A DNA stretch of 64,000 nucleotides from positions 1,426,001 through 1,490,000 of the forward strand of contig NZ_FRCM01000001.1 of assembly GCF_900142915.1 (NCBI RefSeq). Direction: 5' to 3'. Numbering within the stretch: position 1 is the first letter of the stretch; every line of letters begins with the position of its first letter. The translations under genes were made by a program, and so were the position numbers. Below the pieces are notes generated by a model. It was not told where the DNA came from, did no database searches, and saw nothing but the letters and a program-made list of their open reading frames with translations. This stretch comes from Mucilaginibacter sp. OK098. Lineage in GTDB: Bacteria; Bacteroidota; Bacteroidia; Sphingobacteriales; Sphingobacteriaceae. Shown one piece after another: positions 25,632 to 35,256 of the stretch.

Positions 25632-27467
25632 TCAGTACCCTGGGTTCTGCTTAATTTTTGAATTGGTGTTGACCTCTGATAAAGGAATAGGCCATACGTA
25701 TGATTTACTTTCACTAAAAGTTGCACTTAAAGGCTGGGTCGCATTTATAGCGCTCCCGAAGTAAGCGGCTTCTGAAGTACCTATCTTCCACCTGCACACA
25801 TCAAACCACCAGGTTCCCTCATTGAATAATTCTGCCCAGCGCTCGTAGTATAATGGATTGTTACCCAATACAGGATCGGGGCTAACAGGGTTGGCTGCAC
25901 TCGTTTTATCGGTTAATGATTTGTAATCAATTGCTGATGCGGTGTTAACCGGCAAACCATATGCCCTGCGTTTTACTTTATTAAGGTACTCAAGCCCGCC
26001 TGCATTATCGCCTGCTTTTATACTTGCTTCTGCATACAATAAATATACATCAGCTAAACGCAGCAGGTAATAATCCCATTTATCAGAGTTAATCGTATTC
26101 TCATTATAATCAATAGGTGCATATTTTCTCATGCTGAACCCATAATGATTTTGTTGAAATGCATACACATCAGGCTTGGAGACCAGCGCCCAGGTTGTAC
26201 CATCAAACTTAACTGAGTCGATCCATGGTTGCAGGGTGTTTACATACAAACGTGGGTCGGCAGTTTGCTTTGCCCTTACCTCCAATGCTTTAGCTTTATA
26301 AACAGGATCCATAATTACCTGGGGGTTATAGAATGCCGGGCCTGTAGCAGGTTTGTAATTTGGGTTATTTACCAAATCGTAAGCGCTTCCTATTGAATAC
26401 CCAAAGCGAACTACGTTCTGATCATGAACAAACGAATTGGGATAACCCAATGCTTGCGTATTACCTTCGGTACCATTAAATGGTGACGTTGGAGAATTGT
26501 ATCCCCCAAATGTTCTCGGCGCCCAGATAAGGCCATTTATAGTTGATGAATTTGCAGCGCCGCTGTAGATCCCGTATCCGCCCTTTGAATCCTGGTCAAT
26601 ATATAATTCAAGCAATGACTCACTGTTAAATTTATTATTGCCGTTAAATGCATCGTGATATGTATTGTAGGGCATTAATGATTTTCCGCTATTCTGGATT
26701 ACATCAATTAAGGTGGTTTTTGCATCAGTCCAATCCTCAGTGTAAACATATGCTTTTCCCAACAGGCCCTTAGCCGACCATTCTGTAGCACGCGCAGCAT
26801 CGGCCGAACCCCAAACCTGTCCTTTTAGCAAGGTTGCAGCTTGTTTAAGATCGCTTATAACCAGCGCCCATGTATCTTTTACCGAACTGCGGGCAACTTG
26901 TGTGGCTGCTAAATTTTGCGGTATTTCTGTGTATAATGGAACGCCCATTTTGTCACCATTTGCACCACCGGCCTGCATATAAGCTGCGCCGAATAAGCAC
27001 TCCAGCTCCATATAATACCATCCGCGAAGACAATAGGCCTGGCCCAATATAAGGTTAATGGCTTGCTTATCTACGGCTGGGTTAGTTTTCACCAATACGT
27101 TAGCCGCATAAATGGTTACATTACAATTTTTTATCCCCGTATACAATGCTTGCCATGTTTCTGATGGATATTCATTTCCGGCAGTAAGGCTATTGGCAGC
27201 CATTTCATTCCATCCCGGGTCTCCCCCGTATTCTGAATTAATGGTGTGCATTGAATTCGACAATGCCTTGGGCAAAAAGTGAAAACCAAAGATCCCCTGG
27301 TCGCGCAGGTTGGCGTAGCATGAAACCAATACACTTTGCAGGTCGCTAACTGTGGCCGGAAAAGTGCTGCTACTATATTGATTTGGAGGCCCAACGTTAA
27401 TTGGGTCTTTTTTACAGCCCGCGATTAAAATAAGTGCGAGTGCTACTATATATGTTTTCTTTAACAT
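25632..27467 (-). CDS. SusD/RagB family outer-membrane glycan-binding lipoprotein
   Basis: The 611 residues begin with a lipoprotein signal (ALALILIAGC, Cys18). Helical TPR-like segments and the C-terminal SusD signature are visible: DYYLLRLADVYLLYAEASIKAG near residue 460, then RRAYGLPVN, YERWAELFNEGTWWFDVCRW near 560 and the closing YVWPIPLSEVNTNSKIKQNPGY. It should cap the SusC transporter on the cell surface and bind the glycan. It starts 21 bases after the SusC stop in the same direction. The ligand cannot be read from sequence; the GH97 and GH71/99-like genes downstream suggest an alpha-linked glycan. Confidence 0.96.
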   Translation of the reverse strand: MLKKTYIVALALILIAGCKKDPINVGPPNQYSSSTFPATVSDLQSVLVSCYANLRDQGIFGFHFLPKALSNSMHTINSEYGGDPGWNEMAANSLTAGNEYPSETWQALYTGIKNCNVTIYAANVLVKTNPAVDKQAINLILGQAYCLRGWYYMELECLFGAAYMQAGGANGDKMGVPLYTEIPQNLAATQVARSSVKDTWALVISDLKQAATLLKGQVWGSADAARATEWSAKGLLGKAYVYTEDWTDAKTTLIDVIQNSGKSLMPYNTYHDAFNGNNKFNSESLLELYIDQDSKGGYGIYSGAANSSTINGLIWAPRTFGGYNSPTSPFNGTEGNTQALGYPNSFVHDQNVVRFGYSIGSAYDLVNNPNYKPATGPAFYNPQVIMDPVYKAKALEVRAKQTADPRLYVNTLQPWIDSVKFDGTTWALVSKPDVYAFQQNHYGFSMRKYAPIDYNENTINSDKWDYYLLRLADVYLLYAEASIKAGDNAGGLEYLNKVKRRAYGLPVNTASAIDYKSLTDKTSAANPVSPDPVLGNNPLYYERWAELFNEGTWWFDVCRWKIGTSEAAYFGSAINATQPLSATFSESKSYVWPIPLSEVNTNSKIKQNPGY

Positions 27468-27488
27468 TTTCTTAAATTTTGAAGGTTA

Positions 27489-30400
27489 TTATAAACTAAC
27501 ATTAACTCCTGCTGAGAAAATTCTTGCCTGCGGATAATTTGTAACCGCATCAATTCCCTGTGTTGTTGGATTAATAGCTCCACCTGTGGTAAATGCGCTG
27601 CCTAACTCGGGATCAAGCCCTTTGTATTTGGTTATAGTGAACACATTATTGGCCATTACAAATACCCTTAAGCTTTTAACACTTATGCGTTGTAAAACAT
27701 TACCCGAAAAGGTGTAGCCTAGTTGCAGGTTCTTAAGCTTTAAATAGGCGCCGCTTTCAACAAAATAACTATTTACCGATGTATAATTCTTGTTGGGGTC
27801 TAATACAAAAGCGTTGCCTGACGGTACGCCTACCCTTGGTTGGGAAGTAAGCCCGTTTGAGCCAAAGAATGAGTCTTTAAAGATTTGGCTGGTAGTGTTG
27901 CCATCGGCAAATGGATATTGTTCATATGATTTTACACCATTAAACAGATCTACACCAGCCACACCATTAAACAATGCTGCTAAATCAAAGCCTCCATAAT
28001 TAAGGCGAATATTGAAGCCATAAACCATTTTAGGGTTTGGATTACCAATTACCTGCCTGTCGTTAACATCAATTTTTCCATCACCATTCAAATCCTGGAA
28101 CTGAAGATCGCCTATGTTTGCTTTATTGCCATTTACAACTTGCTTTTGAGCTTCGTCCTGGCTATTAAATATTCCTAATGCCTTATACCCATAGAACTGG
28201 CCAAATGGCTGGCCGGCCTTTGTAATAGTTAATTGCTGGTTTGACATTGTGTTAAAACCTATATCGCCCATGCCGTAAAAATTATAACCACCATACACGG
28301 CATCGGTGGCTGCACCGCTTAGCTTGGTAACTTTATTTTTATTAAAGCTCGCATTAGCGCTTATGTCAAAACCCAACTTACCAATTTTATTGTGGTAGCC
28401 TACCATCAGATCAAACCCTTTGTTACTAACATCGCCAATATTGGTTATGTATGATTGTGTAAAGCCAGTACTTTGAGGCAACGACAATGCATATATTAAA
28501 TCAGATGTTTTTTTATTATACCATTCAACTGTAAAGTAAAGCGCGCCGTCTAAAGCTTCCCCGTCTAAACCAACACTGGTTTCAGTAATGGTTTCCCAAT
28601 GCAAAGCAGGGTTCGGGATACTGTTTAAGGAGTTAGCTATCTGGAAAGGCTGACCCGGGGCAAACCCCTGCGCACCACCGGCTATACCTGTGCTAAGATT
28701 AAACTGGCTGTAATTTGATGTGAAAAAGTATGGGGGGAAACCTGTACTGTTACCCAACTGGCCGTAGCTGGCGCGTAACTTAAGGCTGTTAAAAACAGGC
28801 AATATTTTTTTAAATGACGGCTCTTCACTAATCGTCCAGCCGGCTGACACTGCAGGGAAAACACCTTTTACCTTATCAGGCCCAAATTGTGTATAATTGG
28901 CGTCCTGTCTTATGGAAGCCGATAAGTAATAACGCTCATTATAATTATAGTTTACGCGGGCAAACTGCGATTTTATAAGGCTTTGCGGATCATAAGTACC
29001 GGAAAGCGATAAAGCCGAAGCCGATGTTTGAACATACGAGTAGCCGGGAATCCCTATCTGGCTTTCGCCCGAATAAATATTATTTGTTTTATTTACTATC
29101 TGCTCATAACCCACCAAAGCATTGATGTTATGTTTGCCTATACTTTGGTTATATGAAAGCACATAGTTGGTTAACAATTGGCTGCTTTGTGCATATGATT
29201 TGCTAAGCGAATTTACTGCAGATGCTACAGAGCCAAAATTGTAGGTATTCTGGAAAAAATCCTGCGTTTCGTTGTAGTAACTATATCCAAGGGTGGTTTT
29301 AAAGTCCAGGTGCAAGGGCAGCTTGATATCTGCATAAGCATTACCCTGAAAATTATTTTTCGTATTCTGCGCCATTGCTGAATTTACCGCACCCAATGGG
29401 TTGGGGCCTGAAAATTGAAGTCCGTTATAACCTGAAGGTTCAGTTCCATATGAACCGTCTTTATTGTATATCGGAATAATTGGCTGAGTGCGGAATGGGG
29501 CGTTATGCAGATCGGCCTGGGCACCAACAAGCGGCGATGTTATGCGTTGTGATGCATTTATTTGCTCGCCTATAGTTATATATTTACTTAACTTATAATC
29601 TGTATTAACACGGGCGCCGCCAATGTTCGAGTAATTTTTTATAAAAATACCGGTTTGCTGGTTATAAAATCCCGATGCCAGGTAATTTACATTTGCCGAT
29701 GCGCCGGTAATTGAAAGGGCGTAATTTTGTTCAGTACCATTGCGGTATAACGCATCTACCCAGTTGGTATTGGCAAGGGTATCCGTTCTGCCTGCGCCGG
29801 CAAAAAATTTGGGGTTAACAATATTCTCCATTTTTATATAGTTATCCCTGTCAAGCAGCTGTACTAATTTTGGTTTTGTAAAACCATATCTTGCGCTAAA
29901 ATTTATTTGCGGCGGTGCTCCAATTCCTGAGCCTTTTTTAGTGGTAACAAGTATAACACCACCAGCCGCTGCCGAACCATAAATGGCTGCCGAGGCTGCA
30001 TCCTTAGCAACATCAATTGACGCTATATCCTGCGGATTAACGTTATTCAGATCAGCCTGCCTAACGCCATCAACTATATACAATGGGTTAGGCTGATAAA
30101 ATGAAGCCAAACCTCTTATAATAATTTGCGGAACTGCATCAGGGGCTGCTGAGTTTTCAACAATATTAACGCCCGAAATCCTTCCCTGCAACCCCTCTAT
30201 AGGGTTGGTAATGGGCTGATCTTTGAATACCGCACCTTTAACTGAAGAAATGGAACCGGTAAGGTCTTTACGTTTTTGCGTTCCGTAGCCCACAACTACC
30301 ACTTCGTTCAGTAAGCGGTTATCTTCTCTTAAAGTCACGTTAATTTCGGTACGGTTGTTTACAGCAATTTCCTGTTTTGAATACCCTACCATTGAAAACA

Positions 30401-30620
30401 CCAGCACACCGGTTTTGCTAACGCTGATGGTATATTTTCCGTTAACATCGGAGTTCGTCCCGTTTTGAGTTTGCTTTACACTAATGGTAGCGCCGGGAAG
30501 TGGCAGCCCCTTTTCGTCGGTAACTTTACCGCTTACTGTTACATTTTGAGCCGAGGCCCAGCCTGAAAACAGTAAAAACAAGGAGCAAAAAAATAATTTT
30601 AGTAATTGTTTTTTATACAT
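27489..30620 (-). CDS. SusC/RagA family TonB-dependent transporter
   Basis: The 1043 residues hold a signal peptide ending SGWASAQN, a carboxypeptidase-regulatory-like beta domain (VTVSGKVTDEKGLPLPGATI, about 27-105), a plug domain with VVVGYGTQKRKDLTGSISSV near 108 and PLYIVDGVRQADLNNV near 175, and a long beta barrel ending in ARIFSAGVNVSL, whose last residue Leu follows the usual aromatic/hydrophobic pattern poorly. Length is typical. With the SusD partner it imports oligosaccharides across the outer membrane using TonB energy. No anti-sigma/STN domain is present, so regulation is probably through the DUF6377 protein upstream. Confidence 0.97.
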   Translation of the reverse strand: MYKKQLLKLFFCSLFLLFSGWASAQNVTVSGKVTDEKGLPLPGATISVKQTQNGTNSDVNGKYTISVSKTGVLVFSMVGYSKQEIAVNNRTEINVTLREDNRLLNEVVVVGYGTQKRKDLTGSISSVKGAVFKDQPITNPIEGLQGRISGVNIVENSAAPDAVPQIIIRGLASFYQPNPLYIVDGVRQADLNNVNPQDIASIDVAKDAASAAIYGSAAAGGVILVTTKKGSGIGAPPQINFSARYGFTKPKLVQLLDRDNYIKMENIVNPKFFAGAGRTDTLANTNWVDALYRNGTEQNYALSITGASANVNYLASGFYNQQTGIFIKNYSNIGGARVNTDYKLSKYITIGEQINASQRITSPLVGAQADLHNAPFRTQPIIPIYNKDGSYGTEPSGYNGLQFSGPNPLGAVNSAMAQNTKNNFQGNAYADIKLPLHLDFKTTLGYSYYNETQDFFQNTYNFGSVASAVNSLSKSYAQSSQLLTNYVLSYNQSIGKHNINALVGYEQIVNKTNNIYSGESQIGIPGYSYVQTSASALSLSGTYDPQSLIKSQFARVNYNYNERYYLSASIRQDANYTQFGPDKVKGVFPAVSAGWTISEEPSFKKILPVFNSLKLRASYGQLGNSTGFPPYFFTSNYSQFNLSTGIAGGAQGFAPGQPFQIANSLNSIPNPALHWETITETSVGLDGEALDGALYFTVEWYNKKTSDLIYALSLPQSTGFTQSYITNIGDVSNKGFDLMVGYHNKIGKLGFDISANASFNKNKVTKLSGAATDAVYGGYNFYGMGDIGFNTMSNQQLTITKAGQPFGQFYGYKALGIFNSQDEAQKQVVNGNKANIGDLQFQDLNGDGKIDVNDRQVIGNPNPKMVYGFNIRLNYGGFDLAALFNGVAGVDLFNGVKSYEQYPFADGNTTSQIFKDSFFGSNGLTSQPRVGVPSGNAFVLDPNKNYTSVNSYFVESGAYLKLKNLQLGYTFSGNVLQRISVKSLRVFVMANNVFTITKYKGLDPELGSAFTTGGAINPTTQGIDAVTNYPQARIFSAGVNVSL

Positions 30621-31057
30621 AATGTTTAAGTATTTGAGTTTATTAATTGATTGGTTGGTTTTGAATTGAGGGCATAGTATAACCGTATAGCACAGGTTTA
30701 GCCGGATGATAAGTAAATGCCGGTTCGTTTTTTACACGCAGCGTTTTTATACAGCAATAATGCTTGTACAGAAACATATTTAAACAACACACCGGATGTT
30801 TGATACATTCTCATAACACAATAAAATTTAGAAGTTGGTTGGTTTATAATTTCAATTACCTGCTTACTATTTAGCTTCGGGTAATTGACAAATCAAAGAG
30901 AGGATATAAAACACGCAGGTGCTAATTTCAAAATCAAAATATAAAGAAATGCAAAGCCGAACCAATCACAATTAATTGATACACAGATAATTAAAATAAG
31001 ATCAAAGTAATTGAAATATAAACCCTGTATAACCTTTTATAAATAGGTATAAAGGAT
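30621..31057. other. 437-bp spacer between DUF6377 regulator and SusC gene
   Basis: AT-rich sequence without a credible reading frame. It must contain the SusC promoter and leader. A TTGGTTGGTTT stretch occurs twice (near 30645 and 30833). I found no clean TAnnTTTG box on the minus strand and no strong hairpin, so I make no site call. Confidence 0.5.
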
Positions 31058-32662
31058 TTATATGGCTTTTATAGCCATAATAGCCGCTTCAAATTCATCA
31101 TTTGAGATGAGGGACTTGCTTTTTATGCGGGCTTTATAATTATAGATGGTATTAACGGAGTACTCCAAAATGTGTGCAATTTTTTCAGTATCGCTAATTC
31201 CAAGCCTTATCAGGGCAAAGATCCGGAGGTCGGTATTCAGCAATTGATTGGGTAATAGTTTAACATGGTTCTCTTCACCAAAAAGCGCGTTATAGCCGGT
31301 TACAAAATTGGGGAAGATCTTTAAGAAAGCTTTATCAAAATTTATAAACAGCTCTTCACGCTCCTTGGTTAAATTAATATTGTTTACAATTATGCCGATA
31401 TCATCATATCGTTTGGTAGTTAACTTATTATCAACAGACCGTTTAAAGCGCTCCAGCTTATTAATATATTCAGATATAAGGTTGAAGTAATAGCCTATAT
31501 ATTCTTCCTTTATCTTATTTGCTTCGTTTAACTGGATAATACTTTCCTGCAGGTTATGATTTGCTTCCAGTATCACTTTATCTGCCAATCTTAACTTTCG
31601 TAGCTGTTTGTAAATAATAACAGCAAACACAACCACTATTATAGCCAGAACAGTAAGTGAGGATGCATAAAAGAATAATACACGACGCTGTTCTTCTACA
31701 TAATTTATCCTTTCGCCGGCAATCACCGGTAAAATAGCGCTTACCTGGATCTTGCGTTGCCTGGCGCCGTAATAAATGGCATCTTCCAAAGCTTGCTTAA
31801 TGTATACATAGGCATTTTTAACGTCCCCATTCTTGTGAAGCAGCTGGGCCAGGTTGGTCATTGCGGCGGCCTCTTTAGTTGATGACCTGATATCGGCCAT
31901 GGCGGCTAGGATCAGCAGATCAATTGCGCTATCAGGTTCTTTACCCCGGATATAAATATCACTAAGCGTTGATGCTGTTACAGCAAACTGGTGATCGGTT
32001 AGTTTATAGCTTTTTATAAGAGTTTTTAAGTTGATAATAGCCTGCGGAATATTGCCTGTTTTAAGAAACATTAAACCCTTATAATAGATGTATTCAAAAG
32101 AATTTGGCTTGCATAAGGCTGTGGCTGAGTCAATGTATTTTCCTGCCCTTACGTTATAAATTGGCGTATAATAGTTATCCTTATCAAAATCGGCCAGATC
32201 ATAGTAAGTACGGGCCGTTAAAAAATAATATTCCTTGCGCGATTCATCATTCAAAAACTTAACGTTCACTGTTTTTAGCGTATCGAAGGTTTCCTTAAAC
32301 ATCCCCGATGAAAGCAAAATAAACCCAAACTTTATCCGGCTGTATGCAATTTTTACCGGGTCCTTTAGCGCATCCCCGGTTTGCTGGAGTTTTTGTGCAT
32401 AATGAAAAGCCTCATCATAGTTAAATGATTTATACTCTTCGTACAGCTGCAGATAAACGCTGTATTTAAAATTCAGATTGGGATTAACGGCATTATTTAA
32501 ATCCCGTTGCAATTTTTCTATCCGGGCTGATTTCCCGGCATCATAATCCTTCTTTTTGTCGAGGATATTATTAAGCTTTAATAAAAGACTATCATGACCC
32601 TGGCTGGAGAACCCTGTATGAAACAAAAATAAAAACGGAACTAAAACTAAAATTCGTTTCAT
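31058..32662 (-). CDS. DUF6377-type membrane regulator with TPR-like and HTH regions (PUL regulator)
   Basis: The 534 residues start with a signal peptide (ILVLVPFLFLFHTGFSSQG). A periplasmic helical repeat region (TPR-like, about 40-320) follows, then a membrane helix (VLFFYASSLTVLAIIVVVFAVIIY, about 328-350), a cytoplasmic coiled coil (EANHNLQESIIQLNEANKIKEEYIGYY) and a C-terminal LuxR-like helix-turn-helix (LRIFALIRLGISDTEKIAHIL, SVNTIYNYKARIKSKS). This matches the DUF6377 family, whose members sit beside SusCD genes and resemble SusR in layout. It likely senses a periplasmic oligosaccharide and controls the genes at 22000-30620. Confidence 0.85.
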   Translation of the reverse strand: MKRILVLVPFLFLFHTGFSSQGHDSLLLKLNNILDKKKDYDAGKSARIEKLQRDLNNAVNPNLNFKYSVYLQLYEEYKSFNYDEAFHYAQKLQQTGDALKDPVKIAYSRIKFGFILLSSGMFKETFDTLKTVNVKFLNDESRKEYYFLTARTYYDLADFDKDNYYTPIYNVRAGKYIDSATALCKPNSFEYIYYKGLMFLKTGNIPQAIINLKTLIKSYKLTDHQFAVTASTLSDIYIRGKEPDSAIDLLILAAMADIRSSTKEAAAMTNLAQLLHKNGDVKNAYVYIKQALEDAIYYGARQRKIQVSAILPVIAGERINYVEEQRRVLFFYASSLTVLAIIVVVFAVIIYKQLRKLRLADKVILEANHNLQESIIQLNEANKIKEEYIGYYFNLISEYINKLERFKRSVDNKLTTKRYDDIGIIVNNINLTKEREELFINFDKAFLKIFPNFVTGYNALFGEENHVKLLPNQLLNTDLRIFALIRLGISDTEKIAHILEYSVNTIYNYKARIKSKSLISNDEFEAAIMAIKAI

Positions 32663-32779
32663 GTACGGGTATTATAATTAGGTAAGGCCCTTATAGCAAT
32701 GTATTTTCAGGTATTATAGTTTACCTTATAAAATTATAAAAAATATTCAATCATAAATTTCCCGGCAATCAATTTACAA

Positions 32780-33508
32780 TTATTTCAATTGCAGGTATAC
32801 TATTGCAGCAATGGCGCCCCCAGCAATGGGGCCTAAAACGGGGATCCAGGCATATTGCCAGTCGCTTGTGCCTTTATTTTTTATTGGAAAAAGAAAATGA
32901 ACTATTCTTGGGCCAAGGTCACGGGCCGGGTTAATGGCATAACCGGTAGTCCCGCCCAGCGATAAGCCAATTACCCAAACCAGTAAAGCCACGGGTAATG
33001 CGCCGACAGACCCTAAACCAATAGGTGTTTTACTTGGAGTGATCTGCGCACCGGAAATATAAAAAACAGTAAATATCAATACAAACGCTCCGATTATCTC
33101 ACTGGCAATATTTGATATATAATTACGGATTGCGGGCCCGGTACAAAAGATGGCCAAAATGGCATCGGGCTTGTTGGTTCTTTTAAAGTGATCATAATAC
33201 ATTATCCAAACCAAAAACGCACCTAAAAAAGCACCCAGCATCTGGGCTAAAATATAGGAGGGTACGCTTCCCCATGCAAACTTACCTGCAATGGCAAGCC
33301 CTATAGTAACTGCCGGATTTAAATGAGCCCCGCTATAGGGCCCTGCAACAACCACGCCTACAAAAACGGCAAGCCCCCAGGCGGTAGTAATAACCATCCA
33401 GCCGCTGTTATTGCCTTTGGTATCGTTCAGTAAAACATTGGCAACTACGCCATCGCCTAATAATATCAATAACATGGTACCGATCAGTTCGGCTATAAAT
33501 GGTGACAT
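32780..33508 (-). CDS. glpF: Glycerol facilitator / aquaglyceroporin
   Basis: The 242-residue protein is a MIP-family channel with six membrane helices and two NPA half-helices: AHLNPAVTIG (NPA 64-66) and YAINPARDLGPR (around 196). The Asp after the second NPAR is the marker of glycerol-conducting members over strict water channels. It is the last gene of glpD-glpK-glpF and should let glycerol diffuse across the inner membrane, to be trapped by the kinase encoded upstream. A palindromic repeat fills the space between glpK and this gene. Confidence 0.95.
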   Translation of the reverse strand: MSPFIAELIGTMLLILLGDGVVANVLLNDTKGNNSGWMVITTAWGLAVFVGVVVAGPYSGAHLNPAVTIGLAIAGKFAWGSVPSYILAQMLGAFLGAFLVWIMYYDHFKRTNKPDAILAIFCTGPAIRNYISNIASEIIGAFVLIFTVFYISGAQITPSKTPIGLGSVGALPVALLVWVIGLSLGGTTGYAINPARDLGPRIVHFLFPIKNKGTSDWQYAWIPVLGPIAGGAIAAIVYLQLK

Positions 33509-33534
33509 TTTGATTTGGTTTTAAGGTAATTCTC

Positions 33535-33618
33535 GTAGAGACGCAATACTTTGCGTCTTTGTTAATATTATAATTTACACATCGGCATTTCCAGAGACGC
33601 AAAGTATTGCGTCTCTAC
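33535..33618. repeat. Palindromic intergenic element, family A (GAGACGC type)
   Basis: Two arms, 33535-33558 and 33593-33618, are reverse complements of each other. Each arm is also a hairpin on its own: AGACGCAA, a 4-base loop, TTGCGTCT. The right arm runs into glpK and supplies its TAG stop at 33615-33617. A degenerate single arm lies at 38318-38339. The element may act as a barrier or processing site between glpK and glpF. Confidence 0.8.
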
Positions 33619-35114
33619 AAGTTTTTCGACCAGCTTTGTGTTGCAGCAACGGCCCTTTTCCATCCCGACATTGCGTCCTTCATCACAGCAGCATCTTCAA
33701 CAGGAAGAAAATCCCGTTCCGATTGCCATTGTTTTTGGATCTCTTCAACATTGTTCCAGTAGCCAACGGCCAGCCCCGCTAAATAAGCGGCGCCCAGTGC
33801 AGTTGTTTCAACAATATGGGGCCTTATTACTTTACAATTCAACAAATCTGCCTGGAATTGCATCAATAAGTTATTGGCGGTTGCGCCGCCATCAACCCTT
33901 AATTCCTTTATTTTTAAACCGGCATCTGCTTCCATGGCTTTTAAAACATCAACCGTTTGGTAAGCAATGGCTTCAATTGCGGCACGGGCAATATGGCCTG
34001 ATGTTGTGCCCCGCGTGATGCCTACTATAGTGCCCCTGGCATCAGGATCCCAGTAAGGGGCACCCAAACCTGCAAAGGCCGGTACAAAATACACACCACC
34101 GGTATCTTTCACACTTAATGCAAGCTTCTCAACCTCGGCCGAAGTTTTAATAATCCCAAGCCCGTCGCGCAGCCATTGCACTACTGCGCCACCTATAAAA
34201 ATACTCCCCTCAAATGCGTATTGAATTTTCCCGTTTATTTTCCAGGCAATGGTGGTCAGCAAATTATTTTTCGATTCGATAAACGTTTCTCCAATGTTCA
34301 TCAGCATAAAACAGCCGGTGCCATAGGTATTTTTAACCATGGCCTTATCAATACACATCTGCCCGAACAAGGCGGCCTGCTGATCGCCTGCTATGCCAGC
34401 TATAGGTACTTTTGATGCAAAAATGGTAGTGTCAGTTTCGCCGTAAACCTCGCTTGATTGCTTTACTTCAGGCAGCATACTGTCAGGGATCTCGAAGATC
34501 TTCAGCAGTTCCTTATCCCATTGCTGTGTCCGAATATTATAAAGCATGGTGCGGCTGGCATTGGTTACATCAGTAACATGCACTTTACCGCGGGTAAACT
34601 TCCAGATCAGCCAGCTATCAACCGTTCCGAATGCTAGCTTTCCATCATTTGCTAATTCTTTGGCCCCATCAACATTATTTAAGATCCAGTTTATTTTAGA
34701 GGCAGAAAAGTAGGAGTCGATTATCAACCCAGTTTTTGAGCGGATCAAATCGGTATGACCTTCATTTTTAAGTTGGTTACAATATTCAGATGTCCGCCTA
34801 TCCTGCCAAACTATGGCGTTGTATACCGGTAAACCTGTTTCCTTATTCCAAACTATAGTGGTTTCACGCTGATTGGTAATCCCGATCGCCCTAATGTTTT
34901 TACCGTTAATACCTATCTTAACGGTTGCTTCGGCAGCCACACTGGCCTGTGTTGACCAGATCTCGTTAGGGTCATGCTCCACCCATCCGGGTTTAGGGAA
35001 GATCTGCGTAAACTCTTTCTGTGCAACAGACCTGATCTGACCTTTGTGATCAAAAATAATAGCCCGTGAACTGGTTGTGCCCTGGTCTAAAGCTAAGATG
35101 TATCCTTCTTCCAT
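33615..35114 (-). CDS. glpK: Glycerol kinase
   Basis: Phosphorylates glycerol to sn-glycerol 3-phosphate with ATP. FGGY-family features are plain: [16 protein letters not shown] at the start, [12 protein letters not shown] near 40, [15 protein letters not shown] near 80, [13 protein letters not shown] near 255 and [21 protein letters not shown] near 395. The start is taken at ATG 35114 ([12 protein letters not shown]), because in-frame ATGs at 35126 and 35144 add residues read from a repetitive spacer also seen near 50822. The predicted length is then 499 residues, normal for the family. It lies between glpD and glpF. Confidence 0.96.
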   Translation of the reverse strand: MEEGYILALDQGTTSSRAIIFDHKGQIRSVAQKEFTQIFPKPGWVEHDPNEIWSTQASVAAEATVKIGINGKNIRAIGITNQRETTIVWNKETGLPVYNAIVWQDRRTSEYCNQLKNEGHTDLIRSKTGLIIDSYFSASKINWILNNVDGAKELANDGKLAFGTVDSWLIWKFTRGKVHVTDVTNASRTMLYNIRTQQWDKELLKIFEIPDSMLPEVKQSSEVYGETDTTIFASKVPIAGIAGDQQAALFGQMCIDKAMVKNTYGTGCFMLMNIGETFIESKNNLLTTIAWKINGKIQYAFEGSIFIGGAVVQWLRDGLGIIKTSAEVEKLALSVKDTGGVYFVPAFAGLGAPYWDPDARGTIVGITRGTTSGHIARAAIEAIAYQTVDVLKAMEADAGLKIKELRVDGGATANNLLMQFQADLLNCKVIRPHIVETTALGAAYLAGLAVGYWNNVEEIQKQWQSERDFLPVEDAAVMKDAMSGWKRAVAATQSWSKNL

Positions 35115-35256
35115 TGTGTTGTTCATGAGTGGTTCATAGTTCATGGATCATAGTTGATAGCTAAAAGTATTGGATACTGTTAACCGTAACTAAGCACATG
35201 AAGATTGGTTAAAATTGGTTGGGTTAAAATACAAATTAAGTATGAACTATCAACCG

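Noticed and set aside
35115..35165. Longer N-terminus for glycerol kinase
   Set aside because: The extra residues come from a GTTCATAG-type spacer repeat, also seen near 50822.
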